Below, piece by piece: positions 1-5,339 of a stretch of DNA of 5,948 nucleotides. The position numbers and the translations under genes were made by a program. Every line of letters begins with the position of its first letter. Position 1 is the stretch's first letter. This DNA comes from Propionibacteriaceae bacterium (GTDB taxonomy: Bacteria > Actinomycetota > Actinomycetes > Propionibacteriales > Propionibacteriaceae): assembly GCA_031272685.1 (NCBI GenBank), contig JAISTI010000189.1, forward strand, positions 1 to 5,948, in the 5' to 3' direction. Below the pieces are notes generated by a model, which was not told the origin of the DNA, ran no database searches, and saw nothing but the letters and a program-made list of their open reading frames with translations.

Positions 1-81
1 CCCCCGCCGGAAGAACTCGCCCGCATCGACGCCCAAGCCCGCGCCTTGCGCGACACCCTGGAGCGACGGGGAAGACCCTGA
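1..81 (+). CDS. C-terminal tail of an unidentified protein (5' end outside window)
   Basis: The first reading frame is open from base 1 to a TGA at 79-81 and encodes 26 residues, roughly PPPEELARIDAQARALRDTL followed by a short Arg-rich end. The segment looks like an amphipathic charged helix (EELARIDAQARALRDTLERR), a common kind of C-terminus, and codon use is strongly G/C at third positions, as in the neighbouring genes. No family can be assigned from so little. The next gene begins 62 bp later with its own promoter-like element, so the two need not be co-transcribed. It could be a chance open frame, but the codon pattern and the position just before a promoter favour a real gene end. Confidence 0.5.
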   Translation, partial: PPPEELARIDAQARALRDTLERRGRP

Positions 82-131
82 AGTGTCCCTGGACTGGCCG
101 CCGAGGCCTGTTTGCCCGGCCGCCGCCTGCC

Positions 132-143
132 TAGACTGGCGAC
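132..143 (+). promoter_or_regulatory. -10 element positioned for a leaderless transcript
   Basis: TAGACT at 132-137 fits the actinobacterial -10 pattern TANNNT and is followed by six bases and then the ATG at 144. Initiation about seven bases after the -10 would start the RNA at or next to the A of the ATG. No Shine-Dalgarno-like purine run precedes the ATG (GGCGAC only), which agrees with leaderless initiation. The -35 is weak: TTTGCC at 111-116 with a 15-bp spacer is the best seen. Confidence 0.55.
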
Positions 144-803
144 ATGACTGAACCTGTGGATGTCGGGCCGCTCGTCGGCGGCGACTTGAGCGTGACGCCC
201 GCCGACCGCGAGCATGTGGTGGGGCTGCTGAACGCGGCCTTCGCCGAAGGGCACCTGACTGTGGCCGACCGCGACAACCGCATTCGCCACGCCCAAGAGG
301 CGCAAACCTTCGACGACCTGATCCCGCTCACCCGCGACCTGCTCGACATCCAGCCGGCCAACCCGGCCGCCGGCCCGCTGCCCGCCGGAACCGCTCCGGC
401 AGCCGCCCCACAGCCCGTCGGAACCGCCCCGGCAGCCGCCCCTCAGCCCGCGGGAGCCGTGGACTCCATCACCGCCATGTTCGGCGGCGTATCCCGCTCC
501 GGGCAGTGGCAGGTGCGGCCGCGCACCTCGGTGTCCGCCGTCTTCGGCGGCGTCGATCTCGATTTCACCAAGGCCCAGCTGCAGTCCAACAACCTCGACA
601 TCAACGTGCTGGGGCTGTTCGGCGGCATCAATATGATCGTCCCGCACGGAACGGCGGTCTATTCGAGCGTTACCCCCATCTTTGGCGGGGTGGATTCCAA
701 GCATCTTTCCGCGCCCGCCCTCGGCGGCCTCACCATCAACCTGCACGGGCTGGCGCTATTCGGCGGGGTGAGCATCCGCCACCCGCGTTCACCTTGGGCG
801 TAG
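144..803 (+). CDS. DUF1707 and LiaF C-terminal-like (cell-wall-active antibiotic response) protein
   Basis: This is a 219-residue soluble protein. Residues about 13-68 match the DUF1707 (SHOCT-like) pattern: a conserved ADRE followed by a helix, a GHLT turn, and DxxxxxRxxxAxxAxTxxDLxxLxxDL. A Pro/Ala linker (about 71-105) contains an 11-residue repeat. Residues about 107-213 resemble the LiaF C-terminal domain (DUF2154 type). Five FGG[VI] motifs at 113, 134, 159, 180 and 206, spaced 21, 25, 21 and 26 residues apart, suggest a regular beta-helical fold. In Firmicutes LiaF restrains the LiaRS cell-envelope stress kinase, while actinobacterial DUF1707 proteins are mostly uncharacterised. There is no signal peptide or membrane segment, so it probably acts in the cytoplasm or at the inner face of the membrane. 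The ATG is chosen for the -10 placed for leaderless initiation. Its stop lies 8 bp from the convergent argS stop. The family call is firm; the function is inferred. Confidence 0.92.
   Translation: MTEPVDVGPLVGGDLSVTPADREHVVGLLNAAFAEGHLTVADRDNRIRHAQEAQTFDDLIPLTRDLLDIQPANPAAGPLPAGTAPAAAPQPVGTAPAAAPQPAGAVDSITAMFGGVSRSGQWQVRPRTSVSAVFGGVDLDFTKAQLQSNNLDINVLGLFGGINMIVPHGTAVYSSVTPIFGGVDSKHLSAPALGGLTINLHGLALFGGVSIRHPRSPWA
387..452 (+). repeat. 33-bp tandem repeat, two copies, in the Pro/Ala linker
   Basis: Units at 387-419 and 420-452 are identical except at a few bases (for example CCGCTCCGG against CCGCCCCGG, and CCACAG against CCTCAG). They encode GTAPAAAPQPV and GTAPAAAPQPA. The period is a multiple of three, so copy-number change would lengthen or shorten the linker between the DUF1707 and LiaF-like domains without a frameshift. 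Confidence 0.9.
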
Positions 804-811
804 CCGCTAAA

Positions 812-2455
812 TCACATACGGTCGGGGGCGGAAATGCCCAGCAGCCCGAGGCCGGTGGCCAGCACCCGCTCGCCGGCCCGCCACAGCGCCAACCGGGAGG
901 CGCGCACCTCGCCTTCGGATTTCAACACTGGGCACTGCTCGTAGAAGACGCTCAACGCGGAGGCCAACTCGAACAGGTAGCCGCAAAGCCGGTGCGGCTG
1001 CAGCGTTTTCGCCACCAGCTCCACCGTCTCCCCGAAACGGGTGAGCAGCAGCGCGACGTTCTGCTCTTCCGGCGAATCGACCACGGTGACGGCGTCGTAG
1101 GAGATCCCATCCGCGTCAGCTTTGCGCAGAATCCCGCAGGCGCGGGCGTGCGCGTATTGCAGATACGGGCCGGTGTCGCCGGTGGTGGCGGTCATCCGCT
1201 CCACGTCGAAGGTGTAGTCCTTTTGCAAGCCCGAAGACAGGTCGGCGTATTTGATGGCGGCCAGCGCCACATCGGGGGCGGCGTGCTCTTCGGCCTCGTT
1301 CAGCAACTGCTCCAGCGGGTAGGCGGTGCCTTCGCGGGTGGAGAACTTCTTGCCATCCGGGCCGAGCACCTGGCCGAAACCCACATGTTCGGCTAAGACG
1401 TCGGCGGGCAGATACCCCGCCATGCGGGAGACGGCGAACACCTGCTCGAAGTGGAAAGTCTGCGGCACCCCCACCACGTAGATCAGCCGGTTGGCGCGCA
1501 TCACCCCGACCCGGCGGCGGACGGCGGCGAGGTCGGTGCAGATGTAGCCGTAGCCGCCCTGCGAATTGCGGATGATTGCCGGAGTTTCGAACCCTTCGGC
1601 GAACACCACCAGCGCGCCGTCGTCCATGACCGCCAAACCCCGATGTTCGAGGTCGGCGGCGATAACCGGCAAATCTTCGTTGTAGCTGGATTCCCCGGCC
1701 AGGTCGGCGTCGGTGAGCAGGATGCCCATCCGCCGGTAGGTGGCGTTGAACCCGGCGAGCGAGATGTCGATGAGCTGGCGCCAGATGCGCCGGGTCTGCT
1801 CGTCGCCGCCCTGCAGGGCCACCACCCGGTCGCGGGCCCGCTGCGCGAATTCCTCGGAGGCTTTCAGATGCGCGTTCGCCCGCTGGTAGAGCGCCTCCGC
1901 GCCGGGCAAATCCAGGGTGGTCACGTCCAGCCCTTCGTCGAGGATCTGCTCGACGAGCATGCCGAACTGCCGGCCCCAATCTCCCAAATGGTTTTGGCGG
2001 ATGACGCGGTGGCCGAGCGCGCCCAACACCCTGGCGAAGCAGTCGCCGATGATGGTGGAGCGCAGGTGCCCAACATGCATCTGCTTGGCGACGTTCGGGG
2101 AGGAATAGTCGACGACGACGGTTTGCGCCACCTCGGCCCGCGGCAGGCCCGTCCGCTCGTCGCGCAGCAGTTCGGTGGCCGCGGCCGCCAGCACCGATGC
2201 CTTGACGCGCAGGTTGATGAAACCAGGACCGGCGATTTCGGGCGGCTCGCACAGATCATCCAGCTGCACCCGGCTCACTAAATCTTCCGCCACCTCGCGC
2301 GGCGGCTTGCCCACCGACTTCGCCATCCGCAGCGCCAAATTCGTCTGATAGTGCCCGAATTGCGGCTTAGTGGCGCCGCGCAATTCGGGATCCGCCCCGG
2401 CGGCGGCCTCGAACCGGGCGCTGATCAGGGCAGGCAGGGAAAACACAACCGCCAT
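812..2455 (-). CDS. argS: Arginyl-tRNA synthetase
   Basis: This class I aminoacyl-tRNA synthetase charges tRNA-Arg with arginine using ATP in the cytoplasm. Numbering from the ATG at 2455 gives 547 residues, within the usual bacterial range of about 550-580. An N-terminal Add-1 domain is followed by the Rossmann core with HVGH (127-130, the HIGH box) and LGDWGRQFG (157-165). The second class I signature is KKFSTREG (369-376), which lacks the second Lys of KMSKS. The Lys three residues before HVGH (K124) is the conserved compensating lysine known in such ArgRS. The DALR anticodon-binding domain starts near DTGPYLQYAHAR (427-438) and ends with the typical GLGLLGISAPDRM. An in-frame TTG at 2467 would add four residues. 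The ATG is preferred because family similarity begins just after it, although neither start has a well-spaced Shine-Dalgarno: GAGAGG abuts the ATG. It is divergent from the exported EEP gene. Confidence 0.98.
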   Translation of the reverse strand: MAVVFSLPALISARFEAAAGADPELRGATKPQFGHYQTNLALRMAKSVGKPPREVAEDLVSRVQLDDLCEPPEIAGPGFINLRVKASVLAAAATELLRDERTGLPRAEVAQTVVVDYSSPNVAKQMHVGHLRSTIIGDCFARVLGALGHRVIRQNHLGDWGRQFGMLVEQILDEGLDVTTLDLPGAEALYQRANAHLKASEEFAQRARDRVVALQGGDEQTRRIWRQLIDISLAGFNATYRRMGILLTDADLAGESSYNEDLPVIAADLEHRGLAVMDDGALVVFAEGFETPAIIRNSQGGYGYICTDLAAVRRRVGVMRANRLIYVVGVPQTFHFEQVFAVSRMAGYLPADVLAEHVGFGQVLGPDGKKFSTREGTAYPLEQLLNEAEEHAAPDVALAAIKYADLSSGLQKDYTFDVERMTATTGDTGPYLQYAHARACGILRKADADGISYDAVTVVDSPEEQNVALLLTRFGETVELVAKTLQPHRLCGYLFELASALSVFYEQCPVLKSEGEVRASRLALWRAGERVLATGLGLLGISAPDRM

Positions 2456-2474
2456 CCTCTCACACAAGGCCCAG

Positions 2475-2483
2475 TGGCATAAT
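2475..2483 (+). promoter_or_regulatory. Extended -10 promoter of the FN3-EEP gene
   Basis: TGG-CATAAT at 2475-2483 matches an extended -10 (TGN followed by 5 of 6 TATAAT bases). No good -35 is visible upstream, which lies inside the argS start region; extended -10 promoters often tolerate this. Initiation near 2490 would leave a leader of about 12 bases that still contains the GAAAGG ribosome-binding site at 2493-2498. Because the spacer is only 46 bp, argS transcription in the other direction must use overlapping DNA. Confidence 0.55.
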
Positions 2484-2501
2484 CAGTTGAACGAAAGGCA
2501 A

Positions 2502-4118
2502 ATGATGCAGCGGGCAGCACGCCGACAGGCGATCTGGCGCAAGGCGCTGGTCGTCGTCCTGCTGCTCGCCTTCCCGGCACTGCTGTGCGTCGCCCCGGCG
2601 AACAGCCCGGCCGAGCCGCTGCCCACCCCCACCCCCACCCCCCGCGCTTCCGCGACGCCGACGGCCACCAGCCGCGACGCCACCCCCAGCCCCTCGGAAA
2701 CGCCCGAACCGGTCAAGCCCTACAACCTGACGGCGAGCCCGTCCGACACCAATGTGGAAATCCACTGGCGCGGCAACTCCCGCAGCTATGTGGTTCAGGT
2801 GAGCGCCGACCCGGCCTTCAGCTCGCCCATCGCGCAGACCACCAAATCGGAAACGGCCTTCATCAGCGGCCTGTCGCCCGCGACCAGCTACCACGCCCGG
2901 GTGGCCCCTTCAGGGGCTCCCGACGAAGTGAACACCATCGACTTCACCACCACCGCGGTTTTCACGATTCCGGCGCCGGCCCCGGAGCAGAACGGGGCGA
3001 CGCTGAGCGAGCTGACGGTGAAGTGGAAGGCGCCCGAGGAGGGGCTGTCCTACCAGGTGGAGCTGGCCACCGACCCGGCCTTCACCGCCGTCACCCGCGA
3101 GAACACCTCGGCCGCGAATGTTACTTTCGGCGCGCTGAAAGGCAACACCTCCTACCTGCTGCGGCTGCGCGGGGTGGCCGATAGCCAGGTGGTGACGGAC
3201 TGGTCTGAACCCATCGAAGTCGCCACCGTCGCGCCGGTCGGCCTGCGGGTGGCCAGCTACAACATCCTGTGCGCGAACTGCCGCGATGGCGCCCACTCGT
3301 GGGCGAACCGGCGCAAGCTCGTCGCCAAGACCATCGTGGACCAAGACGTCGACGTGGTCGGGCTGCAGGAAGCCTCATATTCTTCCGGATCGGTCAAGGG
3401 CAAGGTCGCCCAATTCCAAGACTTGGCGAACCTGCTGGGCAGCCCGTACAAGCTCACCGAGCCGAAGAAGAGCCGCAAGGGCGGCTGGGGCGTGCGGATC
3501 ATTTACAACAGCGAGCGGGTGAAGATGCTCGAACACGGCGTCTACCTGCTACCCGGTCCGGACAAGCTGCGATACCTGAGCTGGGCGATATTCGAGCAGC
3601 TCGCCACCGGCCAGCGGTTCTTCTTCTCCAGCACCCACCTGGAGCCCACCAACGACAAGGGCGGCTCCACCAAGTACTACAACGCGCGCAAGAAGCAGGC
3701 GCAGGTGGTGGTGCAGCAAATCGCGGCGAACAACCCGGACAAGCTGCCGGTAATCGCCGTCGGCGACTACAACTCCACCAAATTCGACAAGCCCACCAAC
3801 GCGCCCTACGACATCATGCAGGCGGCCGGCTACCTCGACCCGCTCGGCAACGCCTACAAGTCCCGCGCGCAGACCGATGGCGATTTCGTGGAGAAGCGCA
3901 TCAACACCGAATACTCCAGCTACAACAGCTTCGAGCGGCATGCCCGCAAGGTTTCCGGCGGGGTGAACGGCTCGAACCCGGATTACATCTTCGTCTCCGA
4001 GATGCGGGTGAGCGAATACGAGACGGTGGTGAATCTGAACAAGAACGGCGATTGGATCGGCACCATCCCCTCCGACCACTGCATGATCCGGGCGACGGTC
4101 TGGCTGCCGGAGGATTAG
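2502..4118 (+). CDS. Exported endonuclease/exonuclease/phosphatase-family enzyme with two FN3 domains
   Basis: This is a 538-residue secreted protein. The signal peptide has an Arg/Lys-rich start (R4, R7, R8, R13, K14), a hydrophobic core at 15-31, and a likely signal peptidase I cut after APA (31-33). A Pro/Thr/Ser linker (about 36-72) follows, then two fibronectin type III domains (about 73-155 and 156-246), each with a YxVxxxxDPAF strand. The EEP domain (248-538) carries the complete metal-dependent set: N254 in SYN, E290 in LQE, H379 in STHL, D422 and N424 in GDYN, D494 in NPDY, and D525 and H526 in SDH. Family members cleave phosphodiester or phosphomonoester bonds (DNase I, sphingomyelinase, inositol phosphatases); substrate cannot be told from sequence. 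The start is set by GAAAGG at 2493-2498. ATG at 2502 is taken, but ATG at 2505 gives better spacing. C29 is not in a good lipobox. Its TAG interlocks with the ppgK stop. Confidence 0.93.
   Translation: MMQRAARRQAIWRKALVVVLLLAFPALLCVAPANSPAEPLPTPTPTPRASATPTATSRDATPSPSETPEPVKPYNLTASPSDTNVEIHWRGNSRSYVVQVSADPAFSSPIAQTTKSETAFISGLSPATSYHARVAPSGAPDEVNTIDFTTTAVFTIPAPAPEQNGATLSELTVKWKAPEEGLSYQVELATDPAFTAVTRENTSAANVTFGALKGNTSYLLRLRGVADSQVVTDWSEPIEVATVAPVGLRVASYNILCANCRDGAHSWANRRKLVAKTIVDQDVDVVGLQEASYSSGSVKGKVAQFQDLANLLGSPYKLTEPKKSRKGGWGVRIIYNSERVKMLEHGVYLLPGPDKLRYLSWAIFEQLATGQRFFFSSTHLEPTNDKGGSTKYYNARKKQAQVVVQQIAANNPDKLPVIAVGDYNSTKFDKPTNAPYDIMQAAGYLDPLGNAYKSRAQTDGDFVEKRINTEYSSYNSFERHARKVSGGVNGSNPDYIFVSEMRVSEYETVVNLNKNGDWIGTIPSDHCMIRATVWLPED
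4115..4118. other. Interlocked convergent stop codons (TTAG)
   Basis: Read on the plus strand, bases 4116-4118 are the TAG that ends the FN3-EEP gene. Read on the minus strand, bases 4117-4115 are the TAA that ends ppgK. The two genes therefore share two bases within a four-base string, and no intergenic DNA remains for a terminator. Each transcript must either end inside the opposing gene or produce a 3' region antisense to it. Confidence 0.97.
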
Positions 4119-4888
4119 ACCACGTCGGGGTTTTCCAGGGAGTCGGCGGCCATCCAGGCGGCGCCGATGATGCCGGCCCGGTTTTTCAGCTCGGCCGCGA
4201 CAATCGGGGTCTTGAGCTTGAGCTTGGGCAGGAACTTCGAGGCGTTCTTGGAGATGCCGCCGCCGACGACGAACAGATCAGGCCAGAAGAGCCCTTCGAC
4301 GTGCGAGTAGTAGCGCTGCAGCCGCGGAATCCATTCGGAGTAGCTGAGCCCGAGCTTGCTTTTCACGCCGGACGAGGCTTGCGTCTCGGCGTCGTGGCCG
4401 TCCAGCTCGATATGGCCCAGCTCGGTGTTGGGCACCAGCACGCCGCGGTTGATGATGGCGCTGCCGATGCCGGTGCCGAGGGTGGTGACGAGCACAAAGC
4501 CGGGATGGCCTTTCGCGGCGCCGTACTGCACTTCGGCCACCCCGGCGGCGTCGGCGTCGTTCATCAGGGTGATGGGCCGGCCGATTACCTCTTCGAAGAT
4601 TTTCTTGCCGTCGGCGTCGATCCACGCCTTGTCGATGTTCGCGGCGGTGCGCACCACGCCGTGGGTGACCACGGCCGGAATGGTGACGCCGATAGGCGTG
4701 GTGTCGTCGAGCTGGTCGGCGAAATGCTGCACGATGCGGGCCGTCACCGCCGCCACCTTTTCCGGGGTGGACTTCTTCGGGGTGGGGATCCGCACGCGCT
4801 CGCTGGCGAAATCGCCGACGTTGAGATCCACCAGCGCGCCCTTGATGCCAGAGCCGCCGATATCGATTCCAAGTACCAACCCAGTCAT
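4115..4888 (-). CDS. ppgK: Polyphosphate glucokinase (ROK family)
   Basis: PpgK phosphorylates glucose to glucose-6-phosphate using inorganic polyphosphate, and often ATP, in the cytoplasm, feeding glycolysis and the pentose phosphate route. The 257 residues agree with the known actinobacterial enzymes of about 250-270. Visible motifs are the phosphate-1 loop DIGGSGIKGA (9-18), TPEKV (41-45), IPAVV (70-74), the catalytic-site NDAD (110-113, D111 the probable general base), the phosphate-2 segment TLGTGIGSA (136-144) and NTELGHIEL (154-162). The Cys-rich zinc motif of ordinary ROK kinases is absent after this point, as is typical for PpgK. The Lys-rich stretch SKFLPKLKLK (217-226) could help hold the polyanionic substrate; this is inference. 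The start ATG has no Shine-Dalgarno but a -10 six bases upstream, implying a leaderless message. The gene is divergent from the PocR-domain gene across a 488-bp spacer. Confidence 0.96.
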   Translation of the reverse strand: MTGLVLGIDIGGSGIKGALVDLNVGDFASERVRIPTPKKSTPEKVAAVTARIVQHFADQLDDTTPIGVTIPAVVTHGVVRTAANIDKAWIDADGKKIFEEVIGRPITLMNDADAAGVAEVQYGAAKGHPGFVLVTTLGTGIGSAIINRGVLVPNTELGHIELDGHDAETQASSGVKSKLGLSYSEWIPRLQRYYSHVEGLFWPDLFVVGGGISKNASKFLPKLKLKTPIVAAELKNRAGIIGAAWMAADSLENPDVV

Positions 4889-4900
4889 GGAGACAGCCTA
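4889..4900 (-). promoter_or_regulatory. -10 element of ppgK positioned for a leaderless transcript
   Basis: On the minus strand TAGGCT (plus-strand 4895-4900) is followed by GTCTCC and then the ppgK ATG. This is the same geometry as upstream of the gene at 144 (TAGACT, six bases, ATG), and both continue with a G after the hexamer. The -35 is poor: TGGCGA at 4918-4923 with a 17-bp spacer matches 3 of 6. Confidence 0.55.
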
Positions 4901-5000
4901 AACGCCGCCCGCCGCTTTCGCCACCGCTTCTCGTCCTTTCCCCCCTGGACGCCAAGGCCGCACTGCCAGCTTGGTCCACCTAGGAAGGCGGAAGGGTGAG

Positions 5001-5047
5001 ACCCGCCGCCGCCTGCTACGGGACACGCTCCGGAGGCGGCGACGGGT
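5001..5047. repeat. Long GC-rich inverted repeat (14-bp arms)
   Basis: The arm ACCCGCCGCCGCCT (5001-5014) pairs with AGGCGGCGACGGGT (5034-5047) at 13 of 14 positions, with a single C/A mismatch at 5006/5042. The 19-base loop can form a further short stem from CGG (5019-5021) and CCG (5030-5032). No T-run follows the stem on either strand, so it is not a canonical intrinsic terminator. It sits about 110 bp upstream of the ppgK start and 330 bp upstream of the PocR gene. Confidence 0.85.
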
Positions 5048-5105
5048 GGTGGTCAATAAACTCGGCGAATGCGGCTTGAGCTTGGACGGGCTTGCCGCGA
5101 TCCCC

Positions 5106-5143
5106 CGAGGCAATCCGATCGATGGGTCGGCTCGCTTGCCTCG
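5106..5143. repeat. Perfect 8-bp inverted repeat with nested stem
   Basis: CGAGGCAA (5106-5113) and TTGCCTCG (5136-5143) are exact reverse complements separated by 22 bases. Inside the loop CCGA (5115-5118) can pair with TCGG (5127-5130), giving a two-tier hairpin. It might be a structured RNA element or an operator-like dyad; no known protein site was recognised. Confidence 0.75.
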
Positions 5144-5181
5144 ACGAGCTGGTCTTTGACCTGGCCCTCCACTCAGGCATT

Positions 5182-5223
5182 CCGACTGTAACGGCTGCGG
5201 GTCAGTGTCGGAGTTCCGCCGAC
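5182..5223. repeat. CCGAC / GTCGG / CCGAC elements able to form exclusive stems
   Basis: GTCGG at 5207-5211 can pair with CCGAC at 5182-5186 (20-base loop) or with CCGAC at 5219-5223 (7-base loop), but not both. As RNA this is the arrangement of a two-state switch; as DNA it is a set of three half-sites. Five-base arms can arise by chance in GC-rich DNA, so the repeats are certain but the meaning is not. Confidence 0.6.
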
Positions 5224-5232
5224 TTCCCCTTT

Positions 5233-5257
5233 GTGGCGCCACGGCACACTCTGCCAC
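5233..5257. repeat. 10-bp palindrome plus a third GCCAC half-site
   Basis: GTGGCGCCAC at 5233-5242 is a perfect palindrome. A further GCCAC at 5253-5257 lies 15 bp after the palindrome's right half, so GTGGC could pair with either. GGCA (5243-5246) and TGCC (5252-5255) also form a small 5-base-loop hairpin. The cluster ends about 65 bp upstream of the PocR -35, a plausible position for an upstream regulator site. Confidence 0.65.
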
Positions 5258-5310
5258 TTACCCGTCCGAACCGCAAGAGGGAGGCGAGGACAAAAATGTG
5301 CTAGTGGTTG

Positions 5311-5339
5311 CAAATTTTGGCTTGTCGGGCAGATTTTGC
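5311..5339 (+). repeat. Direct repeats flanking the -35 of the PocR-domain gene
   Basis: CAAATTTTGG (5311-5320) and CAGATTTTGC (5330-5339) match at 8 of 10 positions and start 19 bp apart, close to two helical turns. The -35 hexamer lies between them. Paired direct half-sites with about this spacing beside a -35 are typical of AraC-family binding sites, and the downstream gene may encode such a regulator. Confidence 0.6.

Larger units (their letters stand above)
4889..5321. other. Long structured spacer without a convincing gene
   Basis: These bases separate the ppgK start from the PocR promoter. Short open frames exist on both strands (for example 4898-5257 minus, 5092-5304 plus), but they are Arg/Pro/Ser-rich, lack ribosome-binding sites and show no recognisable domain. 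No tRNA, tmRNA, RNase P, SRP RNA or T-box core sequence was recognised. What it does hold is dyad symmetry: a 14-bp-arm hairpin (5001-5047), an 8-bp inverted repeat (5106-5143), a GGTC-TTT-GACC mini-hairpin (5151-5161), and two sets of short repeats with alternative pairings (5182-5223 and 5233-5257). A doubled GGAAGG lies at 4983-4995. The stretch may encode a structured RNA, contain protein-binding sites, or be a decayed gene. The sequence alone does not decide. Confidence 0.6.

Noticed and set aside
762..780. GGCGG...CCGCC short stem at the end of the DUF1707 gene as a terminator
   Set aside because: It has five base pairs with a nine-base loop inside coding sequence and no following T-run.
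506..1396. Plus-strand open frame (296 codons) over the DUF1707 gene end and antisense to argS
   Set aside because: Composition is low-complexity Arg/Gly/Gln/His, it crosses a convergent gene pair, and no start signal is present.
2574..2592. Lipobox-like Cys (C29) in the EEP signal peptide
   Set aside because: The residues before the Cys are A-L-L, lacking the small residue expected at -1. The APA site just downstream is a better signal peptidase I site.
3269..4999. Long plus-strand open frame (576 codons) across the EEP gene and antisense to ppgK
   Set aside because: It is a shadow frame: rich in Arg/Gly/Ala/Gln, with no domain, overlapping two firmly identified genes. Long spurious frames are normal in GC-rich DNA.
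5041..5056. GACGGGTGGTGGTC considered as a T-box antiterminator core
   Set aside because: The invariant T-box sequence GGGTGGTACCGCG is not present and no amino-acid or synthetase gene follows.
5040..5160. Minus-strand peptide containing AFAEFIDHHPSPPPERVP, resembling the start of some peptidases
   Set aside because: Only about 20 residues look protein-like, followed by a stop. This is too short to support a pseudogene call.
4898..5257. Minus-strand 119-codon open frame in the ppgK-PocR spacer
   Set aside because: Arg/Ser/Pro-rich with no recognisable domain and no ribosome-binding site. It also runs into the ppgK promoter.
5180..5260. Possible cobalamin riboswitch, from GACTGTAACGG (5184-5194) and GCCACT (5253-5258)
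   Set aside because: The GGTG-AA-TCC segment, the GCTGCCCCCGCAACTG core and the GCCAGGAGACCTGCC-like 3' part are missing, and the likely promoter of the downstream gene lies after it.
5092..5304. Plus-strand 70-codon frame ending just before the PocR promoter, considered as a remnant of a lost gene or transposase end
   Set aside because: No transposase or other family motif is recognisable, no terminal repeats or target duplications were seen, and there is no ribosome-binding site. It remains possible as a decayed fragment.
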